Assembly (NCBI GenBank): GCA_017561265.1 | Contig: JAFZDJ010000001.1 | Coordinates: 1-64,000, forward strand | Origin: Bacteroidales bacterium | Lineage (GTDB): Bacteria; Bacteroidota; Bacteroidia; Bacteroidales; UBA932 | Length of the DNA: 64,000 bases | Direction of reading: 5' to 3' | In this document: piece after piece, positions 53,353 to 61,521 of the stretch | How the letters are laid out: each line of letters starts with the position of its first letter | Numbering within the stretch: position 1 is the stretch's first letter | The notes under the pieces: model-generated | What the model was told of the DNA's origin: nothing | Database searches by the model: none | The model's input: only the letters and a program-made list of their open reading frames with translations | Translations under genes and position numbers: made by a program

Positions 53353-53943
53353 ATGAAAAAGACAATCAATGTAGCTATCGGAGGTTGCAGCTTCACTATC
53401 GATGAAGATGCTTACAACACTCTTAATGAATATCTTGAGCGATTCAAATCCGCTCTTGACTACAGCAGTTCAAGAACTGAAGTAATGGACGAACTCGAGG
53501 TAAGGATTGCAGACATGCTTAAAGGAAAGCTTGGCGGAAGACAGGTCGTAGATCTCGCAATGACCCAGGAAGTGATAGGCAGGCTCGGCTATCCTGAAGG
53601 TTATAGACAGACTGACGAGCAGACTGGTACTTATGAAGGTTCCAAGAACGAATACCACTACAGCGGATACGACGGAGAGAAGCCTGTAAGAAAGCTTTTC
53701 CGCGATCCTGATGGAAAGCGTATTGCAGGAGTATGTTCCGGTCTCGCCCTTTTCCTTGGAGTTGACGTAGTTCTTATCAGGGTCATATTCCTCGTTGCCT
53801 TTATCTGCGGATCGGCAGGATTCTGGATCTACCTCGTGATCTGGATTGCAGCTCCGGAAGCAAGAACCGCAGCAGAAAAATGCGAACTCCGAGGCATTCC
53901 TGCCACTGCAGAAAACATAAGAAGATTCACTGAAGGAAGATAA
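53353..53943 (+). CDS. PspC-domain membrane protein, first copy
   Basis: A 196-residue protein. The N-terminal about 90 residues (INVAIGGCSFTIDEDAYNTL, EVMDELEVRIADML and VVDLAMTQEVIGRLGYPE) are a soluble domain also found in the second copy. A PspC domain follows (KLFRDPDGKRIAGVCSGLALFLG, VVLIRVIFLVAFICGSAGFW) with two membrane helices. In Bacteroidota this soluble domain plus PspC is common beside PadR genes, probably in envelope-stress response. The PadR gene follows 3 bases downstream. Confidence 0.85.
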   Translation: MKKTINVAIGGCSFTIDEDAYNTLNEYLERFKSALDYSSSRTEVMDELEVRIADMLKGKLGGRQVVDLAMTQEVIGRLGYPEGYRQTDEQTGTYEGSKNEYHYSGYDGEKPVRKLFRDPDGKRIAGVCSGLALFLGVDVVLIRVIFLVAFICGSAGFWIYLVIWIAAPEARTAAEKCELRGIPATAENIRRFTEGR

Positions 53944-53946
53944 GCC

Positions 53947-54294
53947 ATGGACACAACAGGCATAATCGAGAACAACAGAACCCAGATGAGGCGAGGGGTG
54001 CTGGAATACAGCATCCTTCTCATCCTGGCTGCAGGCGACGAATATGCCTCGTCGATAATCCAGAAGCTCAAGGAGGTCAACATAATAGTCGCGGAGGGCA
54101 CCACCTATCCCCTGCTCATCCGCCTCAAGAAACTTGGTCTGCTTAACTACAGATGGGAAGAATCGACGCAGGGACCGCCTAGGAAATACTATATGATCAC
54201 GGATCTGGGACGCGAGCAGCTCGCCGGTCTGGACGCAGCATGGGACGAACTTGCAAAAGGCATTGAAACAATAAGAAAAGGATCTAAAGCATAA
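53947..54294 (+). CDS. PadR-family transcriptional regulator
   Basis: A 115-residue winged-helix protein: QMRRGVLEYSILLILAAGDEYASSI, VAEGTTYPLLIRLKKLGLLNY and GPPRKYYMITDLGREQLA match PadR. Members repress by dimer binding to palindromes and are usually autoregulated. Being between two PspC genes, it probably controls the operon through the palindrome at 53244-53262. Ligand unknown. Confidence 0.9.
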   Translation: MDTTGIIENNRTQMRRGVLEYSILLILAAGDEYASSIIQKLKEVNIIVAEGTTYPLLIRLKKLGLLNYRWEESTQGPPRKYYMITDLGREQLAGLDAAWDELAKGIETIRKGSKA

Positions 54295-54308
54295 CCTTTA
54301 CAACGAAA

Positions 54309-55367
54309 ATGAAGACAACAGAAAACATAAGCCTCGCCGGCTACGCATTCACAATAGAGACTGATGCATACGAAGAGCTGGGAGCCTATCTCAGCGACAT
54401 AAGGACATGTTTCAGCGGTGATGCAAGCGCCGATGAGATAGTCGCAGATATTGAAGAACGCGTAGCTGAACTTCTTCGTGAAAGATGCATCAGCGGGATG
54501 GTCGTGGATCTTACGATGGTGCGTGACATAAAGAGACGCATAGGCAATCCGAAAGAACTTGCACAGGAAGATACGGAAGCCTCATTCCAGACAGGAGACA
54601 AAACACAGGATCAGCCTAAGTCAGAAAGAAAAGCAGAAGGCAACAATAAAAAGATCTACAGGAATTTGGACGAAAGGGTTCTGGGAGGAGTATGTTCCGG
54701 ACTCGGCACCTATTTCGGTATGGACAAGGTATTTTTCCGAATCATATTCCTGACCCTCGTATTCATCAGCATTTTCGGCTTTGAGAACGGTCCGTACATA
54801 TTGTTCCCTATGTTTGCATACAGCGGTCTGTGGCTTGCCATGCCTGCTGCCAGGACTGCGGAACAGAAGCGTGAAATGAAGGGTAAACCGATGAATCTCA
54901 ACAACTACAAAGAGAAGGATTTCAATTTCGAGAAAGAAGTAAAGGAAGCCTCCCAGTCTCCCGGAGTCAGGACAATCGAGAAAGTCGGTGGAATATTTCT
55001 CGGCATACTCCTCCTCTTCGCCGGTCTCGGAGGTCTCGTAGGCGGACTTGTCCTGCCTTCACTTCCGACAATGTTCGATTCAAACATTGCCAAAATCATA
55101 AGTGAATGGGGTACACTCGACGCAGAAGAGCAGCTGATAGCATCCATCCTCACATCCACCACATTCTGGGGGCTGGTCCTGATCGTACTGGGAATCTTAT
55201 GCGTATGTTTCATATACAATGGAGTAATGCTTCTTTTCAATCTCAAGGCACCGTCATGGAAGCCTGGACTCGTACTGTTCATCGCATGGGTCATAAGCAT
55301 ATTCGTGCTTGCAGGATGGGTTGCTATGACGGTAGGAGAGGCATTGCCGGCATTGATAGTACTGTAG
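54309..55367 (+). CDS. PspC-domain membrane protein, second copy
   Basis: A 352-residue relative of the first PspC protein: the soluble domain (ENISLAGYAFTIETDAYEEL to MVVDLTMVRDIKRRIGNPKE), a charged linker (about 95-118), PspC (KIYRNLDERVLGGVCSGLGTYFG), then an extra C-terminal region with three further helices and a charged segment (NYKEKDFNFEKEVKEA). It starts 14 bases after PadR. The gap to the next gene is short and has no terminator, so transcription may continue into the outer-membrane barrel gene. Confidence 0.85.
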   Translation: MKTTENISLAGYAFTIETDAYEELGAYLSDIRTCFSGDASADEIVADIEERVAELLRERCISGMVVDLTMVRDIKRRIGNPKELAQEDTEASFQTGDKTQDQPKSERKAEGNNKKIYRNLDERVLGGVCSGLGTYFGMDKVFFRIIFLTLVFISIFGFENGPYILFPMFAYSGLWLAMPAARTAEQKREMKGKPMNLNNYKEKDFNFEKEVKEASQSPGVRTIEKVGGIFLGILLLFAGLGGLVGGLVLPSLPTMFDSNIAKIISEWGTLDAEEQLIASILTSTTFWGLVLIVLGILCVCFIYNGVMLLFNLKAPSWKPGLVLFIAWVISIFVLAGWVAMTVGEALPALIVL

Positions 55368-55392
55368 TTTTTCTATCATAAGATTGTTAAAC

Positions 55393-57738
55393 ATGTACAG
55401 ATTAACATATATGACGCTGACAAAAAACATTATCCGTGCCGCTACTTCCCTATTTATGGCGGCACTTTCATTGAACGCATCCGCCCAGTCCATGAAAGGA
55501 AAGGTTGTGGATGAAAACAATGTCCCACTTGCATATGCCAATGTAATGCTCCAGAAGGCCGACTCGACCTATCTTAGCGGAACTATGACAGATACTCTCG
55601 GTGTGTTCTCAATGCCGGCACATGCAGACGGAAGAATGATCCATGTCTCCTTCATCGGATACGAACCATTTCATGCCCCGGTCAACGGAACAGACTTCGG
55701 CACGATCAAGATGAATCCAGATACGGAGATGCTGGGAAAGTCTGTTGTCAAAGGATACCTTCCGAAGACAGTCATAAAAGGAGATGCATTCGTAACTCCT
55801 GTCGAGAACAGTGTCCTTGCCGAGGCCGGATCTGCGAACGATGTCTTGCAGAAGCTGCCCGGGGTAATTTCCAAGGACGAAGGATTCGAAGTAATAGGCA
55901 AGGGAACTCCTATCATTTACATAAACGGCAGACTTCTGAGAGACAATTCCGAACTGGAGCGTCTCAGTTCCAGGGAGATCAAGTCTGTAGACGTCGTCCA
56001 GAATCCCGGGGCAAGATATGACGCTACCGTAAAGGCGGTGATAAGGATCCAGACCATAAAGAGAGTCGGAGACGGATTCGGTTTCGACGCAAGCTCGAAA
56101 TGGTCACAGTCGAAATACACCAACCTCAACGAGGTCGTGAATATAAACTACCGACATGACGGTATTGATGTATTCGGAACATTGGCATATACCGGTTCGG
56201 AATATTTCCAGGACACGTACCTCCATCAGACACTCAAGTCGAAGCAACTTCTCGAAACAAAACAGGAAGGATATTTTGAAAACAAGGATCAGTCACTCAA
56301 TACCACTCTAGGTTTCAACTGGCAGATAAAGGACAATCACTCTATAGGAATGCGATACAGTCCGAACTTCAGTCTCAGATCTTCATCCTCTCAGGATGTA
56401 AGGACAAGAGCTACATTGGACGGTCTGCTGGACGATGAAACAAATACCGTTGCAGAAGGACATTCCGATCCATCCATGACACATGAAGTGAACATGTACT
56501 ACAACGGCGCAGCCGGTAAGCTCAACATCGACTTCAACGCTGACTTCCACGACAGCAGAAGCAATGGGCTCATGACATATAACGAAGACAGCCAGTATCA
56601 GGACGATCGTATCGTGAATACGACAAGCAATACCCATAACAGGCTTTATGCATCCAAACTGACGTTGACATACCCTCTCTTCAAGGGTATCATCACAGCC
56701 GGAAGCGAATATTCTTACACTGACAGATACGACGAATACATCAATGGAGAAGGTTACGTACCAAGTGCGCATACGACCATAAACGAGTCGGAAACAAGCG
56801 CTTACATTGAATATGCCTACCCGTTGCCGTTCGGAAGCCTTACAGCAGGAGTACGATATGAACATATCGGATTCAATTATTACGAGAATGACATTCTGAA
56901 GGAAGACCAGAGCAGAACTTACGACAACTTCTACCCTAACGCATCATTTGCAGCCATAGCCGGTCCTTTCCAGTTCCAGCTGAGCTATACGGCAAAGACA
57001 TCAAGGCCACAATACAGTTATCTGACAAACTCCACCTTATATATCGACAGATACACCCTGCAGCAGGGTAATCCGCTGCTCAGGCCGGAGATGAACCATG
57101 ATGCTTCGTTTGCCGTAGTATGGAAATTCATTCAGGCCGGAGTAAGCTATCAGGTCGCCAAGAACGCAATCCTGCATCAGGCAATCGCGCAGAAGGATAT
57201 GGACAATGTAATCCTCATCTACTACGATAATTTCGGTAAGAAGATCCCGACAATGCAGGCGATGATTGCAGCAACACCGACTTTCGGGATATGGCATCCA
57301 AGGCTCACTCTCGCACTTGTAAAACAATGGCTTACAATGGATTACACCGACGAAACCATCCACATGAATCAGCCGCTCCCTGTAGTACAGTTCAGCAACA
57401 CTCTTGTTCTGCCTAAGGGCTTCATGGTCAATGCCGACTATACATTCCAGGGCAAGGGAGACAGCAGGATCTACCATCTCATGAGAGCGACAAACAGTCT
57501 CAACGCATCAGTCAGGAAAGGCTTCCTGAGCAATGCCCTAACGGTAGAAGTCTTTGCAAACGACATTCTTGACGATCAGGCTAGTGAAATGAGAATGTAC
57601 AGCGGCCAATACTCGATCAGGCAATGGAGCAAGATGTCCATGCGTTCATATGGTATCACCCTCAGATACAACTTCAACACGACTCAGAGCAAGTACAAGG
57701 GCACTGGTGCCGGCAAGTCCCAGAAGGACAGAATGTAA
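55393..57738 (+). CDS. CarboxypepD_reg/plug outer-membrane beta-barrel protein (TonB-receptor-like)
   Basis: About 781 residues. After the signal peptide (ATSLFMAALSLNASAQ) an N-terminal CarboxypepD_reg-like domain follows (MKGKVVDENNVPLAYANVML, HVSFIGYEPF). Then comes a plug-like region (ENSVLAEAGSANDVLQKLPGV, IYINGRLL, SVDVVQNPGARYDAT) and a large beta-barrel of the OMP_b-brl_3 type ending in the last strand SYGITLRYNFNTTQS. No TonB box is obvious, and such proteins are often termed outer membrane beta-barrel family proteins. Three starts are possible (TTG 55384, ATG 55393, ATG 55411); 55411 gives the tightest signal peptide. The gene ends with a short Gly/Lys-rich tail. Confidence 0.82.
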   Translation: MYRLTYMTLTKNIIRAATSLFMAALSLNASAQSMKGKVVDENNVPLAYANVMLQKADSTYLSGTMTDTLGVFSMPAHADGRMIHVSFIGYEPFHAPVNGTDFGTIKMNPDTEMLGKSVVKGYLPKTVIKGDAFVTPVENSVLAEAGSANDVLQKLPGVISKDEGFEVIGKGTPIIYINGRLLRDNSELERLSSREIKSVDVVQNPGARYDATVKAVIRIQTIKRVGDGFGFDASSKWSQSKYTNLNEVVNINYRHDGIDVFGTLAYTGSEYFQDTYLHQTLKSKQLLETKQEGYFENKDQSLNTTLGFNWQIKDNHSIGMRYSPNFSLRSSSSQDVRTRATLDGLLDDETNTVAEGHSDPSMTHEVNMYYNGAAGKLNIDFNADFHDSRSNGLMTYNEDSQYQDDRIVNTTSNTHNRLYASKLTLTYPLFKGIITAGSEYSYTDRYDEYINGEGYVPSAHTTINESETSAYIEYAYPLPFGSLTAGVRYEHIGFNYYENDILKEDQSRTYDNFYPNASFAAIAGPFQFQLSYTAKTSRPQYSYLTNSTLYIDRYTLQQGNPLLRPEMNHDASFAVVWKFIQAGVSYQVAKNAILHQAIAQKDMDNVILIYYDNFGKKIPTMQAMIAATPTFGIWHPRLTLALVKQWLTMDYTDETIHMNQPLPVVQFSNTLVLPKGFMVNADYTFQGKGDSRIYHLMRATNSLNASVRKGFLSNALTVEVFANDILDDQASEMRMYSGQYSIRQWSKMSMRSYGITLRYNFNTTQSKYKGTGAGKSQKDRM

Positions 57739-57767
57739 TAAAAACACATTTTTCACGCAGTCTTTTC

Positions 57768-57775
57768 TATATTTG
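57768..57775 (+). promoter_or_regulatory. -7 element for the sigma-barrel gene
   Basis: TATATTTG, a perfect TAnnTTTG, 17 bases before the ATG at 57793. No clear -33. The upstream barrel gene ends 29 bases before this element. Confidence 0.5.
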
Positions 57776-57792
57776 GGGTACATTATATATGA

Positions 57793-59367
57793 ATGGCACC
57801 TATCAGCGACATAGAAAGACAGGTTTTTACCGATATATATGAGACATACTCCGGAAAACTATACGGAGTATGTCTTCATTATGTCCATGACCACCAGACG
57901 GCAGAAGATCTTCTGCACGATTCTTTCATAGTCATTTTTTCCAGTCTTGACAGCCTCAGGGATCCGTCAAAACTGGAGCCATGGATGCGTTCCATCGTAA
58001 GAAACATAGCATTCAAGTATCTGAAGGACACTCAGAAAACAGTTGTGACTGACATCGAGTCGATTCCCGAACCGTTGTTTGAGGAGACCACAGCTCATTT
58101 CACTGAAATACCTCTGAACGAACTCCTTGAAGTGGTCGACACACTTCCTGAACAATATGGCAAGGTATTCAAACTCTCCGTACTTGACGGACTGTCGCAT
58201 AAGGAGATCAGCGCTGTCCTGGGCATTGCTCCCCACTCGTCATCATCCAATCTTGCAAGGGCCAAACAGATGCTCCGCAAGGTCATATCCAAGAATTGGG
58301 GAATACTGATGACATTCTGTCTCTGCATTCTTGCAATACTTTTCATGATAAAGCCGGACATATCGGAAACCTTCATGGCAGGCACTCGTGAAATCCAGCT
58401 CATACCAGCCGGAAGGCAGGAGATCCTCATCGCTGAAATCAAGAATCCGGCAGATCTGAAGCCTTTGGAATTCAGAAGCATACGCAAGGAAGATATTGCA
58501 ACTGAAGAAGAAACATCAGAACATCCGGATGATGTCTCCTGCCCTGAAATCAGCAAAATGCCTGAGTCACCGGAAGAAAACATCGAGACCCAGGTGCAGA
58601 CTTTTGAATCTTATGATTTCTTCGAGGAAGAATCAGAGAATGACAGAAGGGAGAAAAGAAGAATCCGGTTCGGATTGAGCGGAAACGTCGGCAATCCTGC
58701 AGATGGAAGGATGAAGACACAATTCGCTCCTCAGAACCAGCTGCCTCCAATAGGATCGGGGATAAATCCTCCTTACACAGGCGGCAACATATCCACCAGC
58801 ATCATAGGCCCGACACCTCCGGAAGGAGTGGACAAACCGGGAGAAAACCAAGGAACAGGCAACAATGAAGTCGGAAACACGACCATAGTGAAAGACAAAG
58901 TCATAAAATACAGACATGCCATGCCTGTAACTGTCGATGTTTCATTGACATATTCATTTACAGACAGGTGGTCAATCGCGACAGGCCTAAGATACACTTA
59001 TCTGCACTCCGATATAAATGATCTGAAAGGCAATTGGCTGCACGGGCAGGGCATACATTATATCGGTATACCTTTAAAGGCATCGTGGACATTCTGGAAG
59101 TCATATCATTTCAACGCCTATATATCTGCAGGCGCGGCAGCAGATCTCCCTGTCGCGGCACAAAAGGCAGGCAGAAAGATCGATCTGCCATGCCAATGGT
59201 CGGCAGGACTTGGGCTCGGACTACAGTATGACATCACCCCTCGTGTCGGAATCTATATTGAGCCTGAGCTGAACAGATATTTCGAAAATGCAAGCAAGGT
59301 GGAAACCATCCGTTCGGAAAGACCTGTAACCTTTACTTTGCCTATAGGCATACGATTCTCATTATAA
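57793..59367 (+). CDS. ECF sigma factor fused through a transmembrane helix to an outer-membrane beta-barrel
   Basis: A 524-residue continuous reading frame with three parts. Residues about 11-80 are sigma region 2 (YETYSGKLYGVCLHYV, AEDLLHDSFIVIFSSL) and 107-165 region 4 (LNELLEVVDTLPEQYGKVFK, DGLSHKEISAVLGIAPHSSS, NLARAKQML). Residues 169-187 are a hydrophobic helix (GILMTFCLCILAILFMI). Residues 188-290 form an acidic, presumably periplasmic linker. Residues about 290-524 have the amphipathic strands of a small outer-membrane barrel (RIRFGLSGNVG, VSLTYSFTDRWSIATGLRY, GLGLGLQYDITPRVGIYIE), ending PIGIRFSL. The chain would thus span from cytoplasm to outer membrane. No signal peptide precedes the sigma part. 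The start at 57793 is 17 bases after a -7 box. Confidence 0.85.
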   Translation: MAPISDIERQVFTDIYETYSGKLYGVCLHYVHDHQTAEDLLHDSFIVIFSSLDSLRDPSKLEPWMRSIVRNIAFKYLKDTQKTVVTDIESIPEPLFEETTAHFTEIPLNELLEVVDTLPEQYGKVFKLSVLDGLSHKEISAVLGIAPHSSSSNLARAKQMLRKVISKNWGILMTFCLCILAILFMIKPDISETFMAGTREIQLIPAGRQEILIAEIKNPADLKPLEFRSIRKEDIATEEETSEHPDDVSCPEISKMPESPEENIETQVQTFESYDFFEEESENDRREKRRIRFGLSGNVGNPADGRMKTQFAPQNQLPPIGSGINPPYTGGNISTSIIGPTPPEGVDKPGENQGTGNNEVGNTTIVKDKVIKYRHAMPVTVDVSLTYSFTDRWSIATGLRYTYLHSDINDLKGNWLHGQGIHYIGIPLKASWTFWKSYHFNAYISAGAAADLPVAAQKAGRKIDLPCQWSAGLGLGLQYDITPRVGIYIEPELNRYFENASKVETIRSERPVTFTLPIGIRFSL

Positions 59368-59372
59368 TTTTT

Positions 59373-59380
59373 TATATTTG
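59373..59380 (+). promoter_or_regulatory. -7 element for the serpin gene
   Basis: TATATTTG fits TAnnTTTG. It lies 5 bases after the sigma-barrel stop and about 60 bases before the serpin ATG, leaving a longer leader than usual here. Confidence 0.5.
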
Positions 59381-59439
59381 TACGCAGTCTTCTCATAATA
59401 TCCGTATCTATTATGTAGAAACATAAAAAACGAATAATC

Positions 59440-60705
59440 ATGAGACCACGTAACCTTATCATCGCGATCACTATCGCAACATCATGCCTCATGGCCTGCG
59501 AAAAAGCAAGGCCAGCGGATCAGACAGATCCTATCATAGAGCCGGAACCAGGCAAGTCATACAGCCTTACAAAAGAACAGGAAGGAATGGTAAGCGAGGG
59601 TAATTCTTTCGCATTCAACCTGCTTGACGCCATCTACAACAATGAAAAATGGTCCGGCAAGGACTTCATGGTATCTCCTCTCAGCATCAGCTTCGTTCTC
59701 GGAGCCCTTGACAACGGCGCGACTGGCCAGACCAGTGAAGAGATCCTTACTGCCCTCGGATTTGAAGGCTGTACAATAGAGGACATCAACGAATACTGCC
59801 GGTATTTCCTTCAGGGATGTCAGAATGTAGACGAGCTTGTGGATGTCAGGATAGCGAATGCCGTGATGGCAAATGAGAGATTCGAGCTGAAAGACAGTTT
59901 CAGCGAGGCACTCACTACATATTACGATGCCTATGTCCGCAGCATGAAGTTCGATGATGTGGCCTTGGAAGCCATCAACAGCTGGTGCAATGAGAACACA
60001 GAAGGGATGATTCCGAAGATACTTGACGAAATTGACCCGACAGCCTGCCTGTATGCCATCAATTCGATATACTTCAAGGGAGCGTGGGCTGCAAAGTTCG
60101 ACAAGGAGAACACAAAGAAAGCTGATTTCACCAATATTGACGGAACATCAGGCAAGGTTCAGATGATGCATATGGAAGATTACTTCCAATATTCATCGAA
60201 CGAACTATGGTCGACTGTAAGGCTTGCATATGGAAACGCATCATACAACATGTACGTCCTCCTGCCGAACGAAGGTGTGAAGATCGAAGAAGTTATAGAT
60301 GCTGTGGACAGCAGATCATGGGAATATGCAAAGATCAGAATGACTCAGAGGAAAGTCGACCTTAAGCTCCCTGCTTTCGAGACAGAGACCGACATGAATC
60401 TGAAGGGTATAATGAACAGCCTCGGCATCCAGAGGGCATTTGACCCTGACAATGCCGAATTCAACGAAATGATAACCAATCCGAATGGAAACGTCTATCT
60501 GGGACTTATCAAACAGAAGAGCAAGATCATCGTAAGCGAGGAAGGGACAGAAGCAGCTGCCGTGACCATAGGAGGAACATTTACAACATCACTGCCGCAG
60601 CCATCAGAGCCTGTCACATTCCATGCAGACCGTCCGTTCATCTACCTGATCCAGGAGCAGAGCTCAAACGCGATCTTCTTCATCGGAGCCAAGGTCAGGT
60701 CATAA
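59440..60705 (+). CDS. Serpin-family protease inhibitor lipoprotein
   Basis: A 421-residue lipoprotein (C20 in SCLMACEKA) followed by a full serpin domain: FMVSPLSISFVLGALDNGATG, AINSIYFKGAWAAKF, and the hinge SEEGTEAAAVTIGGTFTTS before VTFHADRPFIYLIQ. The alanine-rich hinge indicates an inhibitory serpin. Counting 17 residues from the second hinge Glu places the scissile bond near T-T-S, so elastase- or subtilisin-like proteases are more likely targets than trypsin-like ones. It would sit in the outer or inner membrane and protect against host or neighbour proteases. Its 3' end overlaps the convergent isomerase gene by 6 bases. Confidence 0.93.
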   Translation: MRPRNLIIAITIATSCLMACEKARPADQTDPIIEPEPGKSYSLTKEQEGMVSEGNSFAFNLLDAIYNNEKWSGKDFMVSPLSISFVLGALDNGATGQTSEEILTALGFEGCTIEDINEYCRYFLQGCQNVDELVDVRIANAVMANERFELKDSFSEALTTYYDAYVRSMKFDDVALEAINSWCNENTEGMIPKILDEIDPTACLYAINSIYFKGAWAAKFDKENTKKADFTNIDGTSGKVQMMHMEDYFQYSSNELWSTVRLAYGNASYNMYVLLPNEGVKIEEVIDAVDSRSWEYAKIRMTQRKVDLKLPAFETETDMNLKGIMNSLGIQRAFDPDNAEFNEMITNPNGNVYLGLIKQKSKIIVSEEGTEAAAVTIGGTFTTSLPQPSEPVTFHADRPFIYLIQEQSSNAIFFIGAKVRS

Positions 60706-61521
60706 AGACAATCTTTCCTTTACATACCTCACGCTGGCGGCATATTCCTCGTCAGTGGTGAGGTGTTCTATTATCATAGGCATGGCCGGATCCTCGGCAT
60801 CAGCCAGACGAGCATAAAGTTCAATATCGAGGACGCCGTCTCCGCAAGCACACTCCTGAAGCTGGAATGTATATTCTTCCTTAAGACGTATATCTTTCAG
60901 ATGGCAGCTGCAGATGGTTCCATGAAGCTTCTCAAAGCACTCATGCAGGAACTCGTCATTGAAGAAATACTTCCTGGGCGAGGTTATCATGTTCACCACG
61001 TCCAGATGAGTTCCGAACTCAACACGGTCAACATCCTCGATCAGACGCAGATATTCTTCAGGCGTGCTCGGGATCATCCAAGGCATGGATTCTATGCAGA
61101 ACTTGGTATGTTTCGGCTTCGCCGCATCTATGATTTCCCGAATCATCTTCACAGCCATATCCCAAAGCTCCGAGCTGAAATTTTCGCGATAGCCTCCATC
61201 CCATCTCGGTCCGTATGGCGTGCCGACCACATTCACGCAGCAGACAGCCCCGATCGCATCAGCCATACGAAGCTGCTCTATCGAATAATCGATCCACTTG
61301 CGTCTCTCCTGCGGATCAGCAGCAAGAGTATTCCTCCATACTCCGACCTCGGCAATAGTCAATCCAGCCTCGTCTGCGGCCTTCTTGTACGCCATGAATG
61401 TATCTTCTCCATCCTGAAACGAGACAGGGAAATTCACCGACTTAAGGCCCAATGCAACATGTTTCGAAGCCCAATCCTGCGGATCTGCGTGCTCCAGCTG
61501 TGATGATATTCCAAGAAGCAT
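60700..61521 (-). CDS. Xylose-isomerase-like TIM-barrel sugar phosphate isomerase/epimerase
   Basis: A 273-residue AP_endonuc_2/xylose-isomerase-like TIM barrel without a signal peptide. Typical segments are MLLGISSQLEHADP, GAVCCVNVVGTP, CIESMPWMIPSTPEEY, EFGTHLDVVNM and CHLKDIRL; the Glu, Asp and His residues in the latter bind the metal. It ends MIIEHLTTDEEY. Substrate is unknown; the operon (sugar symporter plus hydroxyacid dehydrogenase) suggests a sugar-acid or polyol. Start ATG overlaps the stop of the FMN enzyme (TGATG), with AGGAGG 8 bases upstream. Confidence 0.85.
   Translation of the reverse strand: MLLGISSQLEHADPQDWASKHVALGLKSVNFPVSFQDGEDTFMAYKKAADEAGLTIAEVGVWRNTLAADPQERRKWIDYSIEQLRMADAIGAVCCVNVVGTPYGPRWDGGYRENFSSELWDMAVKMIREIIDAAKPKHTKFCIESMPWMIPSTPEEYLRLIEDVDRVEFGTHLDVVNMITSPRKYFFNDEFLHECFEKLHGTICSCHLKDIRLKEEYTFQLQECACGDGVLDIELYARLADAEDPAMPMIIEHLTTDEEYAASVRYVKERLSL

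Noticed and set aside
60763..61503. 246-codon plus-strand frame opposite the isomerase
   Set aside because: The minus-strand protein matches the xylose-isomerase-like fold; the plus-strand frame starts far from any promoter and has no recognisable features.
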